Of a stretch of DNA of 64,000 bases, positions 30,215 through 39,970 are shown in pieces. Made by a program: the position numbers and the translations under genes. The stretch is taken from positions 165,067 through 229,066 of the forward strand of contig JALOOM010000001.1 in assembly GCA_025454395.1 (NCBI GenBank), given 5' to 3'. The notes below the pieces were generated by a model. That model had not been told where the DNA came from, did not search any database, and saw nothing but the letters and a program-made list of their open reading frames with translations. Position 1 is the first letter of the stretch. Every line of letters starts with the position of its first letter. The stretch is from Elainella sp. Prado103 (GTDB lineage: Bacteria; Cyanobacteriota; Cyanobacteriia; Elainellales; Elainellaceae).

Positions 30215-31162
30215 TTAGCTGCGCACGGTGTGCCAAAGCTCCTTCAGCAGTTGCTTAATCTTCTGTTCTTTCTGAGCGATCGACATCCCTGCTTCGCCAG
30301 CTTGGACATGAGCTTCAGCTTGTTTTTGATCAACCCAGTGGCTGCCTTCAGCTTGCGCCTTTGCCTTCATACCTGAATACCAGCCTTTAGTTTTTTCCCA
30401 ATCTTGCTGAAAATCCTGCTTAATGTTCTCATAGCGATCACCATAGCGATCACTGAGTTTAGTATCAATGACCCCCAGTTGCCCTTTCAGCTTAGTCAGT
30501 TGCTGTTGCAACTCCGCGTAGATTTCTTGCTGACGCAAACGGCTATGAGCTTTATTCAGCAAATCTTTCGCCAAAGCAATCACCTTGTCCGCAATTTCTC
30601 CTACAGTTTCGGAGGTAGAATTCTCTTCCATTGGTGCAGTGGCTGCTACGGGTTCGGCTGGGATAGGTTCAGTCTGTACAGGTTCAGCTTGTCTGGGTTC
30701 AAGCACCACAGCATCAACTACGACAGAATTAGCAGAAACATTCACAGATGCATCTTCGATAGGGGTAACTGTAATAATCGCTTCAGTTGGGATAGAAGAT
30801 GGATCGGCAGACAGGTTGGTAGATATCTCAGACTCGATCGGCTGATGGTCATCTAAGTTAGTATGATCAGTTGCCATGACAGTATCCTCTTCAATTTCGA
30901 CTTCAATTTCGACTTCGATCGGTTGGAATTCAGTTGGTTTAGGCGATCGTTCCGTTTTCGGGATTTCTTTCAGAGAGTCAAACAGCGTTGAGGCAGAACC
31001 TTTGGCGATCGTTTGAATTTCGCCACTCCCTTCCTTCAGCTCAGAGAGGGTTTGAACCATCGCTTCCTGAAAAATTTGGCGAATTTTCTCGGCCCGTGTA
31101 CCACCAATTTGTTTAGCTTTTTGCAGTTCTGTTGCGATTTGCGATTTCAATCCAGTCGTCAT
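30215..31162 (-). CDS. Hypothetical protein with acidic middle and helical C-terminus
   Basis: I do not recognise this protein of about 315 residues. Residues 1-60 are helical and basic-polar (MTTGLKSQIATELQKAKQIG). Residues 60-195 are low-complexity, rich in Glu, Pro, Val and Thr, including short PVQTEPIPAEPV repeats. Residues 200-315 are predicted helical or coiled coil with many Gln and Lys, and contain DRYENIKQDFQQDWEKTKGW. No signal peptide or membrane segment is visible. I start at 31162; a longer in-frame start at 31351 adds an atypical stretch overlapping a tandem repeat. It may be a structural or membrane-associated scaffold; this is a guess. Confidence 0.6.
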   Translation of the reverse strand: MTTGLKSQIATELQKAKQIGGTRAEKIRQIFQEAMVQTLSELKEGSGEIQTIAKGSASTLFDSLKEIPKTERSPKPTEFQPIEVEIEVEIEEDTVMATDHTNLDDHQPIESEISTNLSADPSSIPTEAIITVTPIEDASVNVSANSVVVDAVVLEPRQAEPVQTEPIPAEPVAATAPMEENSTSETVGEIADKVIALAKDLLNKAHSRLRQQEIYAELQQQLTKLKGQLGVIDTKLSDRYGDRYENIKQDFQQDWEKTKGWYSGMKAKAQAEGSHWVDQKQAEAHVQAGEAGMSIAQKEQKIKQLLKELWHTVRS

Positions 31163-31194
31163 AGGGTTCTCTGCCTCACTGCTCTGATTCAGTT

Positions 31195-31239
31195 TTGAAG
31201 GAATTGGGTTGAAGGAATTGGGTTGAAGGAATTGGGCTT
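31195..31239. repeat. 15-bp tandem repeat, three copies
   Basis: ttgaaggaattgggt is repeated at 31195-31209, 31210-31224 and 31225-31239 (last base changed), just upstream of the preferred start of the preceding minus-strand gene. Confidence 0.85.
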
Positions 31240-31375
31240 TAAAGGAACAGGTATGCTTGATGAGTGCAATGAAGGGGTATAACAGGTTAGTACGATCGAT
31301 CAGGAATCCAGCCCATGCAGGGTTTTCGAACTTCAGTGATAGGCATGGCACTCACACTTAAATGGGCATACTCAA

Positions 31376-31627
31376 CTAGGAAACAGACTTTGCCGACTCA
31401 GCTTTGCGGGATTGCCGCCGCTCGATCAACATCTGAGATACTTCGGAAGCAATCAGCGTCACTAAAACTCCGTCATCTAACCAACCAATGATTGGGAATA
31501 CATCAGGTGAGAGATCAAACGGGCTCACCAGATAAAGCAGCGATCCCAAAATAAACGCCCAACGGAACTTAGATTTGAGAATGTTACTGCGAATAAATTG
31601 ATGAACAAACTGGCGGAAGAATTTCAT
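31376..31627 (-). CDS. YkvA family (DUF1232) small membrane protein
   Basis: The 83-residue protein carries the DUF1232 signature YLVSPFDLSPDVFPIIGWLDD, in which the P-x-D-x(n)-P-D core follows a hydrophobic segment. DUF1232 proteins are membrane-associated and their function is not established. A second member occurs at 45090-45326. It is divergent from the PlsY-like fusion gene. Confidence 0.85.
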   Translation of the reverse strand: MKFFRQFVHQFIRSNILKSKFRWAFILGSLLYLVSPFDLSPDVFPIIGWLDDGVLVTLIASEVSQMLIERRQSRKAESAKSVS

Positions 31628-31854
31628 GGTTTGTTTTTGCGACGCTGTGGATTGCGCTGTTTCATTACAGGATCATCATGACAGATTCCTAACGGGGTGT
31701 CTGGTGCAGAAAACCCCTAGCCTGAGTCGTAGAAGCCTCATCCGCCGATCGGGGGAGGGACAATTCATGCATTGGATAGATGCTGCTAGCTCCAAAACTG
31801 TTTTTCTAAGCACAACTGGGTACAATCAAAAGCATTCTGTGAGATTGAACCGTG

Positions 31855-34800
31855 ATGACCGAAATTCTAGGCATGGTGCTGATTCTGTTGCTCTGCCCAC
31901 TGTTAGGGGGATTACCACTGATTCGCTGGATTGTTCAAGGGACGATCGGCTGTGATCTACGACGAGTTGGCACGGGCAATGAGAGCGTTTCTGCCGCGTT
32001 TTATCAGGGTGGGCGCTGGGTCGGAATTTTGGCAGTGGTGTCGGAGGCACTGAAAGGGATTGTAGCCGTGTTACTGGCGCGATCGTTCTTGCCTGCCGAT
32101 CCCGTTTGGGAAATTATTGCGCTAATTGCGTTGGTGATGGGGCGCTATTGGTTTGGCAAAGGAGCGGGCACCACCAACGTGGTCTGGGGCTACCTCGTGC
32201 ATGATCCGGGCACGGCGCTGCTGACGGCGATCATTGGCGGCATTGGGTTCACGATCCTGCGGGAGCGACAGGCCGGCAAGTTTGGGGTGTTAGTGCTCCT
32301 TCCCCTCCTGACGGCATTGCGCTATCCGACTGCGGGAGAATTGATCGGAGCCAATATTAGCCTTAGTCTACTGATAGGTTGGATCTATCGTAAAATTCCC
32401 GATGACCTAACCTTACCAACCGATCGCGCCCAGGACAGTTCTCAGGCTATGTTTCGTTTCTTTCGCGGCAATCGATCGCTGCTATCACTCCAACAGGCTT
32501 TGGCGGCAACCCAGGTGGGAGGCAAAGCGGCTTCCCTGTCGCAACTCATGCGCTGGGGGTATCCAGTGCCTCTGGGTTGGGTATTGCCACCCGGAGATGA
32601 CCCTGCCCCGCTATTAGACACCCTGAGTCCTTCACCGGAACAGCCTTTCGTGGTGCGATCCTCCGCGATCGATGAGGATTCCGTCACAGCTTCGGCGGCT
32701 GGGCAATATGAATCTTTACTCAACATCACCAGTGTAGCGGCGTTAGAACAGGCAATTTTGCGTTGCCAAGCCTCCTATCATCTCCTCTCCGCCGTGCGTT
32801 ACCGACAGGATCGCGGCATTGCTGAGTCGGGCATGGCGGTAATCGTCCAGCATCAGATCCAGGGTCAGTTTTCCGGGGTAGCGTTTAGTCGCGATCCAAT
32901 TGGGCAGGGCGAATCTGTCATCGTCGAAGCATTAGCGGGTGCAGCCGATCGCGTCGTGTCTGGTCGATTTACACCGGAGCGGTATCGAGTTTGGTTGCAG
33001 ATGATTGATCGTGCAGAGAATCGATCAGGGTATCAGTCTGTCAACCATCCTCAGAATACAATTGATCAAGAATTTGTGGTGCGATCGATCGAGGGAGAGG
33101 GAGAGACTCCCGTAGACATTATTCAGCAGATAGCAATACTGGCTCGACAATTAGAAAGCCGCCATCATGGTATTCCCCAGGATATTGAATGGAGTTACGA
33201 TGGTGAACAGATTTGGTTACTGCAAGCTCGTCCGATCACAACCCTGACTCCCATCTGGACTCGTAAAATTGCGGCGGAGGTGATTCCAGGTTTCATCCGC
33301 CCTCTCACTTGGTCGATTAACCGCCCGCTGACCTGTGGGGTTTGGGGAGATATTTTCACATTGGTACTGGGCGATCGAGCCAGGGGGTTGGATTTTGAAG
33401 AAACTGCCACTCTGCATCGATCGGCAGCCTATTTTAATGCCACCTTACTGGGTGATATTTTCCGCCGCATGGGGTTACCCCCTGAGAGTCTGGAATTTCT
33501 GACACGGGGAGCCAAATTCAGTAAACCGCCCTTGATCACCACATTGCAGAATACGCCAGGGTTACTGCGGCTTCTACAGGCAGAAATGCGACTTGAGCGA
33601 GATTTCCAGCGCGATCGACATCAGGTGTTCACCCCAGGGTTTGCCAGTCTTCAAACCCAGCCGCTCTCGGCTTCACCCGACCAATTACTCCAGCGCATCG
33701 ATCAAATTTTGGCTCTTTTGCAGCGTGCCACCTATTACAGCATTCTGGCTCCGTTGAGCGCTGCTTTACGACAGGCGATCGGGCGCGTTGCTCAAACTGA
33801 GCTGGATCATCAGCAGACTCCGGAAATCGCTTCGGTGCGGGCTATTCAAGCTTTGGCCGAGCAGATGCGAACCGATCCCGCGATCGAACAGTGGCTTCTA
33901 GCAGGCAAGTCTCTCACAGAACTCCCTGAAGGTCACCCAGCTCGACAACAGTTTGCGGATTTGTTGGAGGAATATGGTTATTTAAGTGAGGTGGGAACTG
34001 ATATCGCCATACCCACTTGGCGAGAAGACCCAAGCCCTGTAGAGGAGTTATTGCGGCAGTTTGTGCGTCAATCTATGCCAAATATAAGTTTAATTACCGA
34101 TCTAACTACCGATCTAACTACCGATCTAACTACCGATCTAACTACTAATCAGTCTATCGATCTAACCACCCATCTAACCACCCATCTCATCACTAATCAG
34201 ACGACCGATCCAACCACCCAGCAGACGACGAATCAAACCGTACATCCAACTGCAAATTCAACGATCCATCCCATCACCAATCCCGTTACTAATCCGACGA
34301 CTGATCGTTCTGAGGAGCATCAAGCGCAACGGCATCGATCGGGCGGATGGCGACGGCGGCAAGCTCAAAACCGATTGGATTTGAAAGGTCAGGTGACTAC
34401 CTGCTACAGTAAGCTGCTAGCTGAGCTACGCTGGAGCTTTGTGGCGTTAGAATCAGCCTGGTTGCAATCTAACCTGCTTGAAAACTCAGGAGACTTGTTT
34501 TTCCTCACTTTTGCTGAAATCCAACAATTAATTGCTGATCCGACTGGTCTGGATGTTCCGCCTTTGATTGCCCAACGCCGATCGCAGTTTAACCACGACC
34601 AAACCCTATCGCCCCCATTTTTAATCTATGGCCACACTCCACCGGACATTCTGGAACAAAACATGGATTCAGGGCAAAGTTTAGTGGGGATTGCGGCCAG
34701 TCCGGGACAGGTAGAAGGCCGAGTATTGGTGCTACGCAGCTTCGCTGATCGCCCCCCGATCGATCGCAATACGATTCTGGTAGTTCCCTACACAGATTCT

Positions 34801-35004
34801 GGCTGGGCTGTGCTGTTGGCTCAGGCGGGAGGATTGATTGCGGAAGTCGGCGGGCAATTATCCCATGGGGCGATCGTAGCCCGCGAATATGGCATTCCAG
34901 CGATCATGGATGTTCATAACGCCATGCAAGTGTTGCAGACTGGAGAATTGGTGCGGATCAATGGCACAACCGGCGTGATCGATCGACTAGAGCATCTCGA
35001 ATGA
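31855..35004 (+). CDS. PlsY-like membrane domain fused to a PEP-synthase-like phosphotransferase
   Basis: The protein has about 1049 residues. Residues 1-185 form a multi-helix membrane domain resembling PlsY glycerol-3-phosphate acyltransferase but with altered loops (RRVGTGNESVSAAF, GKGAGTTNVV). Residues 220-470 are an ATP-grasp PEP/pyruvate-binding domain (VGGKAASLSQLMRWGYPVP, VVRSSAIDEDS, QDIEWSYDGEQIWLLQARPI). Residues 745-820 are a Thr-rich repetitive linker. Residues 935-1045 are the PEP-utilising mobile domain with the phosphohistidine His1004 in GGQLSHGAIVARE. No PEP-binding TIM barrel is present, so it is not a full PEP synthase; it resembles rifampin-phosphotransferase-type ATP-grasp/His-domain enzymes. 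A phosphorylated lipid or small-molecule substrate is possible. ATG 31855 is preferred to GTG 31852. Confidence 0.8.
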   Translation: MTEILGMVLILLLCPLLGGLPLIRWIVQGTIGCDLRRVGTGNESVSAAFYQGGRWVGILAVVSEALKGIVAVLLARSFLPADPVWEIIALIALVMGRYWFGKGAGTTNVVWGYLVHDPGTALLTAIIGGIGFTILRERQAGKFGVLVLLPLLTALRYPTAGELIGANISLSLLIGWIYRKIPDDLTLPTDRAQDSSQAMFRFFRGNRSLLSLQQALAATQVGGKAASLSQLMRWGYPVPLGWVLPPGDDPAPLLDTLSPSPEQPFVVRSSAIDEDSVTASAAGQYESLLNITSVAALEQAILRCQASYHLLSAVRYRQDRGIAESGMAVIVQHQIQGQFSGVAFSRDPIGQGESVIVEALAGAADRVVSGRFTPERYRVWLQMIDRAENRSGYQSVNHPQNTIDQEFVVRSIEGEGETPVDIIQQIAILARQLESRHHGIPQDIEWSYDGEQIWLLQARPITTLTPIWTRKIAAEVIPGFIRPLTWSINRPLTCGVWGDIFTLVLGDRARGLDFEETATLHRSAAYFNATLLGDIFRRMGLPPESLEFLTRGAKFSKPPLITTLQNTPGLLRLLQAEMRLERDFQRDRHQVFTPGFASLQTQPLSASPDQLLQRIDQILALLQRATYYSILAPLSAALRQAIGRVAQTELDHQQTPEIASVRAIQALAEQMRTDPAIEQWLLAGKSLTELPEGHPARQQFADLLEEYGYLSEVGTDIAIPTWREDPSPVEELLRQFVRQSMPNISLITDLTTDLTTDLTTDLTTNQSIDLTTHLTTHLITNQTTDPTTQQTTNQTVHPTANSTIHPITNPVTNPTTDRSEEHQAQRHRSGGWRRRQAQNRLDLKGQVTTCYSKLLAELRWSFVALESAWLQSNLLENSGDLFFLTFAEIQQLIADPTGLDVPPLIAQRRSQFNHDQTLSPPFLIYGHTPPDILEQNMDSGQSLVGIAASPGQVEGRVLVLRSFADRPPIDRNTILVVPYTDSGWAVLLAQAGGLIAEVGGQLSHGAIVAREYGIPAIMDVHNAMQVLQTGELVRINGTTGVIDRLEHLE
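34087..34310 (+). repeat. In-frame 12-bp repeat tract encoding a Thr-rich linker
   Basis: Within the fusion gene, ctaactaccgat-type 12-bp units are tandemly repeated and then degenerate into TTN, TTD and TTH peptides over about 75 codons. The first copies (about 34093-34140) are nearly identical, which points to recent expansion. Confidence 0.85.
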
Positions 35005-35482
35005 ACCAGTGCCAATGGATCCAGTTGGGATACTGGCTGAAAATTGGCTAGAAATTGCCATTAAAGCGATAGAATTACCAATATGGCTGCTCAGAGTGAG
35101 CAGTCTAACGTTTTATGGTTACACACCCGATGAGATCTAGTGGCATGGTCAGTACCCAGGAAAAGTATAGCGATTTCCTAGGGTGCTCTTAATCGCTAGA
35201 ATCCATAATGATCTATGGTGAGTTAATCGAATATGAGTCCAACTTCTGAATAATCTCACGCTCCCAGAAGGACAACAATAGCCAAATCTCCGATAATTTC
35301 TAGAGAGACGAAGGCATCACTCAAACGCGAATGTTGAATTTCTCTCCTGTGCCTTAAGACAACCAGTACGGCGGCACTAAAGTTCTGCAGCAATACAAAC
35401 GTTTTGCCAGGGGTAAAGCTTCACCTCCCTGATTGCGAAATGGCGTGTTTGCAGCACTAGATAGGGCCAGGCAGGAGATTTT
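35005..35482. other. Spacer before the hybrid kinase gene
   Basis: I see no gene, terminator or clear promoter in this 478-bp stretch. Confidence 0.5.
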
Positions 35483-38400
35483 GTGAATCGAGGAGAGCAA
35501 TTTGTGAACCAGCCGATGAATTTAAAGCAACAGATCCAAGCGGTGCAGGATCGACTGTTACAAATTCAGCAGCAAACCGGGAATAGTGCAGCCCAAAACC
35601 CATTGCTGGCAGAGGCGATCGTGGAACTCTCTCAATGCCTAGAAGCATTACAGGCTAGCCAAGACCCATGGCAACCCCCCACATTGGTCTCAGAAACCAT
35701 CACCGAACTGCAAATTCTTTATGATCAGTCCCCCTGTGGCTATCACTCACTGGATGCAGAAGGCACCTTCATCCGCATCAATGATACTGAACTGAGTATG
35801 TTGGGTTACCGTCGCGAAGAAGTCGTGGGGCAGAAGAAATTTCCTGATTTGCTAACTCCCGAAAGCCAACTCACCTTTGAGCAGAATTTTCCTCAATTTA
35901 AGCAGCGAGGCTGGGTGCAAGATCTAGAATTTTCTATGATTCGCAAAGATGGTTCTATTTTGCCCGTCAGTCTGAGTGCTACTGTGATCCGCGATCGGGC
36001 TGGTAATTATTTGATGAGCCGATCGATTGTGATTGATATCAGTGAACGAAAACGGTTGGAAGCCGAGCGGAATGCAGCTCAGATGGCTTGCCAGATCATT
36101 CAACAACAGCGACGTTTAGCCTTAGAACTGACCCACATCGGCTGGTGGGATTGGGATGTTTTAACCGATCGACTGGCTTGGAGCGATCAACTCTTTCAGC
36201 TTCTGGGCTACGTTCCTGGTGAGGTGACTCCTAGTGTGCAAGCTTGGCGCGATCGGATCCATCCGGATGATCTGGAATGGACTATTCAGGCTCTTAACCG
36301 AGATTTAGACCAGCAGACGATCGGGCAGGTAGAATATCGAGTCGTTCATCCGGATGGCAGTTTGCATTGGCTATTAGTGAAAGGACAAGCCATTGGTGAT
36401 GCCGCTGGTTCGGCCGTCCGGATGGTGGGTATTGTGATGGAAATCAGTGATCGCAAGCAACTAGAAGCTGAGCAACAGGCGATGGCAGCTATTTTACGAG
36501 CCAGCGAACAACGCTATCGCCTTATGTTTGCAAACCATCCGAACCCCATGTGGTTGTATGATCCGCAAACATTGGCATTTTTAGAGGTCAATCAAGCCGC
36601 GATCGACCATTATGGCTATTCCAGGGCAGAATTTTTGCAGAAAACCTTGGTAGATATTCGCCCCCCTGAAGAAATTACGGAGTTTCTGCAAGCCTTTAGC
36701 CAATATCAACCTGAATCAACCTACCTGGGAATCGGGCGGCATTGTCGCAAAGACGGCAGTGTGATCGATGTGGAGATAACCGCCTACCGGCTGGAGGTCG
36801 AGCATCAGCCCATGAACCTGGCCCTGATCAAAGACATCACCGAACTCAAGCGCCTAGATGCAGAGCGTCAACAAGCCGAAGCCGCCCTCCGCTTAAGCGA
36901 GGAACAACGCCGTCTTGCCCTTGATCTCACTAACACCAACAGTTGGGATTGGAACCTGACCACGGGGGAGGTGGTCTGGAGTGACAACATGCCCTATCTG
37001 TTTGGGCTCCCACCTGGCACGGTTCGGCCCGATTACACCACTTGGCGCAGTTGTGTGCATCCTGAAGACATTGCCCGCTTGGAAGCTTCAGTCGTGCTCC
37101 ACCTGAGAAATCACACGTTATACGCTGAAGAATATCGGATCATTTGTCCAGATGGTAGCGTTCGTTGGTTACTCAGCAAAGGTCAGGGGGTATACGATGA
37201 GGCAGGTCAAGCGATCCGCATGGTCGGAATTACCCTGGATATTAGCGATCACAAACAACTGGAATTATCGCTGCAAGCTTCAGAAGCTAAGTTAAGCCGC
37301 ATCCTGGATAGCGCCATTGCAGTAATTGTCAGTTTTCGAGTTTGGGATAACCAAGATTGGGAATATGAATATTGGTCAGCCGGTTGTGAAATCCTTTATG
37401 GCTTTACAGTCGAAGAATTGCAGGCCGATAAAACTTTATGGCTCTCACGGGTTTTGCCAGAAGACCGGGAAACAATCCTGATGCCTCTCTTTGAAGATTT
37501 TTTTACCGAAAAAAATACCATTGCCGAATATCGCTTTCGACATAAGGATGGCTCCATCCGCTGGATTGCCAGCACCTATGCTTCGGAACAGATCACACCT
37601 CACTGCTGGATGGTCACCAGTGTTAATTACGACATTACCGATCGCAAGCACCTCGAACAATCCTTGCTTCAGCTTAATGCCGAACTGGAACTGCGGGTAG
37701 CCGATCGCACCCGTGCGCTAGAACAAGCCCTGCAAGCGGCCGAAGCAGCCAATCGGGCCAAAGGGATCTTTTTAGGGCAGATGAGTCATGAATTACGCAC
37801 CCCGCTCCATGCCATTCTCGGATTCAGCCAGATCCTGAGTCGCAACAATGCATTAGATACAGAACAGCAAGAGCAAATCGAAATCATCAACCAAAGCGGT
37901 GAACATTTGCTGAATCTGATCAATGACATTCTGGAAATGTCACGACTAGAAGCGGGTCAAACCACCCTCACCTCTAGCAATGTCAATTTGGTATCCTTGC
38001 TCGATCAACTGAGGGATTTCTTTTGCCCCAAAGCAGAATCGCAAGGGCTGCAACTCCTGATTCAATCTGAAGCAAATGTGCCACCCCAGTTTCGGGTAGA
38101 TGGCAATAAACTTCGCCAAGTTTTAATTCACTTACTGAGTAATGCGATCAAATTCACTCAAGCAGGACAGGTAACTTTACAAATCCGCCTGGGAGAACCG
38201 CAGCAGACTCCAGAAATCGCGGCTGTTCTGGCATCTTATGCCGTTGCTTCAGAAAGAGTCACGACCGATCGCCTCATCTGCCTCCACTTCTCCATCCAAG
38301 ACACGGGAGTGGGAATCGATCCCCTGATCCAGGAGACCTTGTTTGAGCCTTTCTGGCGACCCGAACCCGACCAAGGGTTTCAAGAAGGGGCAGGGTTGGG

Positions 38401-39373
38401 GTTACCGATTTGCCAGCAATTTGTGCGTTTAATGGGCGGAGAACTCAGTTTCATTACTACGCCAGGGCAGGGATCCACTTTCTTTTTCCAGATTCCGATC
38501 TTACCCATTTCTCCCGCTGACTTGACCGATCGCAGCTTCGATCAAACTTTAGCGCCGCAGGTGATGCGCTTAGCCCCCGATCAACCCTGCTATCGCGTTC
38601 TGGTTGTAGACGATCATCTTGAAGATCGCCAATGGCTCATGCAACTTTTACAAGCCGTGGGATTTGAGATCCAAGCAGCCGACCATGGGCAACAAGCCGT
38701 TCGGGTGTGGCAACAGTGGCAGCCCCACTTAATTTGGATGAAGATGCCGACTATGGATGGCTTTATGGATGGCTATCAAGCCGTGCGGCAAATCCGCAGT
38801 TTAGAGGCAGCCCAGCCACCACCCCAGCCTGCCAGCGAGTCAACCCCAGCGGTGGTCTCTCCCAACAGACCGATCGGGGATGCTCTTCCAGCCCATGGGC
38901 CGCCCAGACCCACCCTCATCATTGCCCTGACTACCAACGCATTTGAAAGCGAGTGGGCAACCATTTTAGCCACTGGATGTAACGATCTGGTCTGTCAACC
39001 TATGACTACGGCTGTTCTTCTCGACAAGATGGCTGAACATTTGGGAGTCCAATACATCTATTCCGAGTCGATCGAATCCGAGTCGATCGAATCCGAGCCG
39101 ATCGAAGCCATCGCTGCCCTAGAATCTCCAGGATGGGAAGCGGCCTCTAGCCTGCTCTTACTCATAGCGCTGCAAACCCTGTCCACGGAGTGGATTCTGC
39201 AGTTGCAGCAAGCGGCTCGGATGGCGGATGAGGAGCAAATTTTACAGCTCTTGACCCAGATTCCGTTGACTGAGCCACTCTTAGCCAATACGCTGCATCA
39301 ATGGGTCGATCAATTTCAATTGGAGCAGGTGATTCATCTGACGACGGTGGCGATGCAACAGCGATCGGTCTAG
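35483..39373 (+). CDS. Multi-PAS hybrid histidine kinase with degenerate receiver
   Basis: The cytoplasmic protein has up to 1296 residues. An N-terminal helical segment is followed by five PAS/PAC modules (roughly residues 70-190, 205-325, 340-455, 475-595 and 605-735). The HisKA domain has phosphoacceptor His769 in MSHELRTPLHAILG. The HATPase domain has LSNAIKF, DTGVGID and GAGLGLPI. A receiver-like domain near residues 1030-1180 keeps VVDD but has Lys1087 where the Asp-containing loop should be, and Gln1172 in place of the conserved Lys before Pro. Start is ambiguous: GTG 35483 and GTG 35504 each have AGGAG upstream. A 15-bp repeat encodes SESIESESIE near residue 1195. The signal sensed is unknown; PAS domains may bind small ligands. 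Confidence 0.88.
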   Translation: MNRGEQFVNQPMNLKQQIQAVQDRLLQIQQQTGNSAAQNPLLAEAIVELSQCLEALQASQDPWQPPTLVSETITELQILYDQSPCGYHSLDAEGTFIRINDTELSMLGYRREEVVGQKKFPDLLTPESQLTFEQNFPQFKQRGWVQDLEFSMIRKDGSILPVSLSATVIRDRAGNYLMSRSIVIDISERKRLEAERNAAQMACQIIQQQRRLALELTHIGWWDWDVLTDRLAWSDQLFQLLGYVPGEVTPSVQAWRDRIHPDDLEWTIQALNRDLDQQTIGQVEYRVVHPDGSLHWLLVKGQAIGDAAGSAVRMVGIVMEISDRKQLEAEQQAMAAILRASEQRYRLMFANHPNPMWLYDPQTLAFLEVNQAAIDHYGYSRAEFLQKTLVDIRPPEEITEFLQAFSQYQPESTYLGIGRHCRKDGSVIDVEITAYRLEVEHQPMNLALIKDITELKRLDAERQQAEAALRLSEEQRRLALDLTNTNSWDWNLTTGEVVWSDNMPYLFGLPPGTVRPDYTTWRSCVHPEDIARLEASVVLHLRNHTLYAEEYRIICPDGSVRWLLSKGQGVYDEAGQAIRMVGITLDISDHKQLELSLQASEAKLSRILDSAIAVIVSFRVWDNQDWEYEYWSAGCEILYGFTVEELQADKTLWLSRVLPEDRETILMPLFEDFFTEKNTIAEYRFRHKDGSIRWIASTYASEQITPHCWMVTSVNYDITDRKHLEQSLLQLNAELELRVADRTRALEQALQAAEAANRAKGIFLGQMSHELRTPLHAILGFSQILSRNNALDTEQQEQIEIINQSGEHLLNLINDILEMSRLEAGQTTLTSSNVNLVSLLDQLRDFFCPKAESQGLQLLIQSEANVPPQFRVDGNKLRQVLIHLLSNAIKFTQAGQVTLQIRLGEPQQTPEIAAVLASYAVASERVTTDRLICLHFSIQDTGVGIDPLIQETLFEPFWRPEPDQGFQEGAGLGLPICQQFVRLMGGELSFITTPGQGSTFFFQIPILPISPADLTDRSFDQTLAPQVMRLAPDQPCYRVLVVDDHLEDRQWLMQLLQAVGFEIQAADHGQQAVRVWQQWQPHLIWMKMPTMDGFMDGYQAVRQIRSLEAAQPPPQPASESTPAVVSPNRPIGDALPAHGPPRPTLIIALTTNAFESEWATILATGCNDLVCQPMTTAVLLDKMAEHLGVQYIYSESIESESIESEPIEAIAALESPGWEAASSLLLLIALQTLSTEWILQLQQAARMADEEQILQLLTQIPLTEPLLANTLHQWVDQFQLEQVIHLTTVAMQQRSV

Positions 39374-39551
39374 AAATCTCTTAGATTGAGCTGGCTCTTA
39401 GATCGAGCTGGCTATCGATGCCGAAGTAGCCAGTACAAATGCCCGCTCTGTTAAACTTCATTGCAATTCAAAAATTAGGCCGGGCGAAATATGTTACGTT
39501 CAATAGCGTTGTGTTAACGATGCTTCGCTCTAGTAGGGAAACACCGAAGTT

Positions 39552-39746
39552 ATGAATTTAGAAATGCTTTCTAGCGCTGCCAATCGCGAAGACTTCAGCG
39601 AATATGTCGCCCATCTCCAACTTCACATGGCTTTGCAGGCTCGTAATTTGGTTCCTACGTTAACGAAAACGGTGGATAGCCGAGAGCAGCTCCTCCACCA
39701 AACGCAAGCTGATTTTGAAAAGCAGATTTCTCGTCAAAAGCTCTAG
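39552..39746 (+). CDS. Small hypothetical protein
   Basis: This 64-residue soluble, helical protein contains HLQLHMALQARNLVPTL. I do not recognise the family. Evidence that it is real is a clean ATG start in its own spacer, and a strong intrinsic terminator 62 bp after the stop, so it appears to be a single-gene transcript. No membrane segment or metal motif is seen. Confidence 0.6.
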   Translation: MNLEMLSSAANREDFSEYVAHLQLHMALQARNLVPTLTKTVDSREQLLHQTQADFEKQISRQKL

Positions 39747-39807
39747 CCCTGGGATTTAATTATTGCTCAGGCTAATTTATTAAAATTCAATATCTATCAA
39801 CCTTGTG

Positions 39808-39838
39808 AAATCAGAGTTTTATGGCTCTGATTTTTTTT
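39808..39838 (+). terminator. Intrinsic terminator of the 64-residue gene
   Basis: AATCAGAG (39808-39815) pairs with CTCTGATT (39824-39831) around an 8-nt loop, followed by a run of seven T. Confidence 0.85.
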
Positions 39839-39914
39839 GCTCCACCTTGCCCCTCTGTGATTTCGGTTCGCGATCGATGCGTCTTCTAGCTTAAAAGTTC
39901 CCGCTTGACCGATC

Positions 39915-39969
39915 GCTGCCTAACTGCTGCCTAACTGCTGCCTAACCGCTGCCTAACCGCTGCCCAGCC
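39915..39969. repeat. 11-bp tandem repeat, five copies
   Basis: Five units of type gctgcctaact or gctgcctaacc run in tandem up to the start codon of the methyltransferase gene; the last copy is diverged. It leaves no room for a normal Shine-Dalgarno site. Confidence 0.8.
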
Positions 39970-39970
39970 G

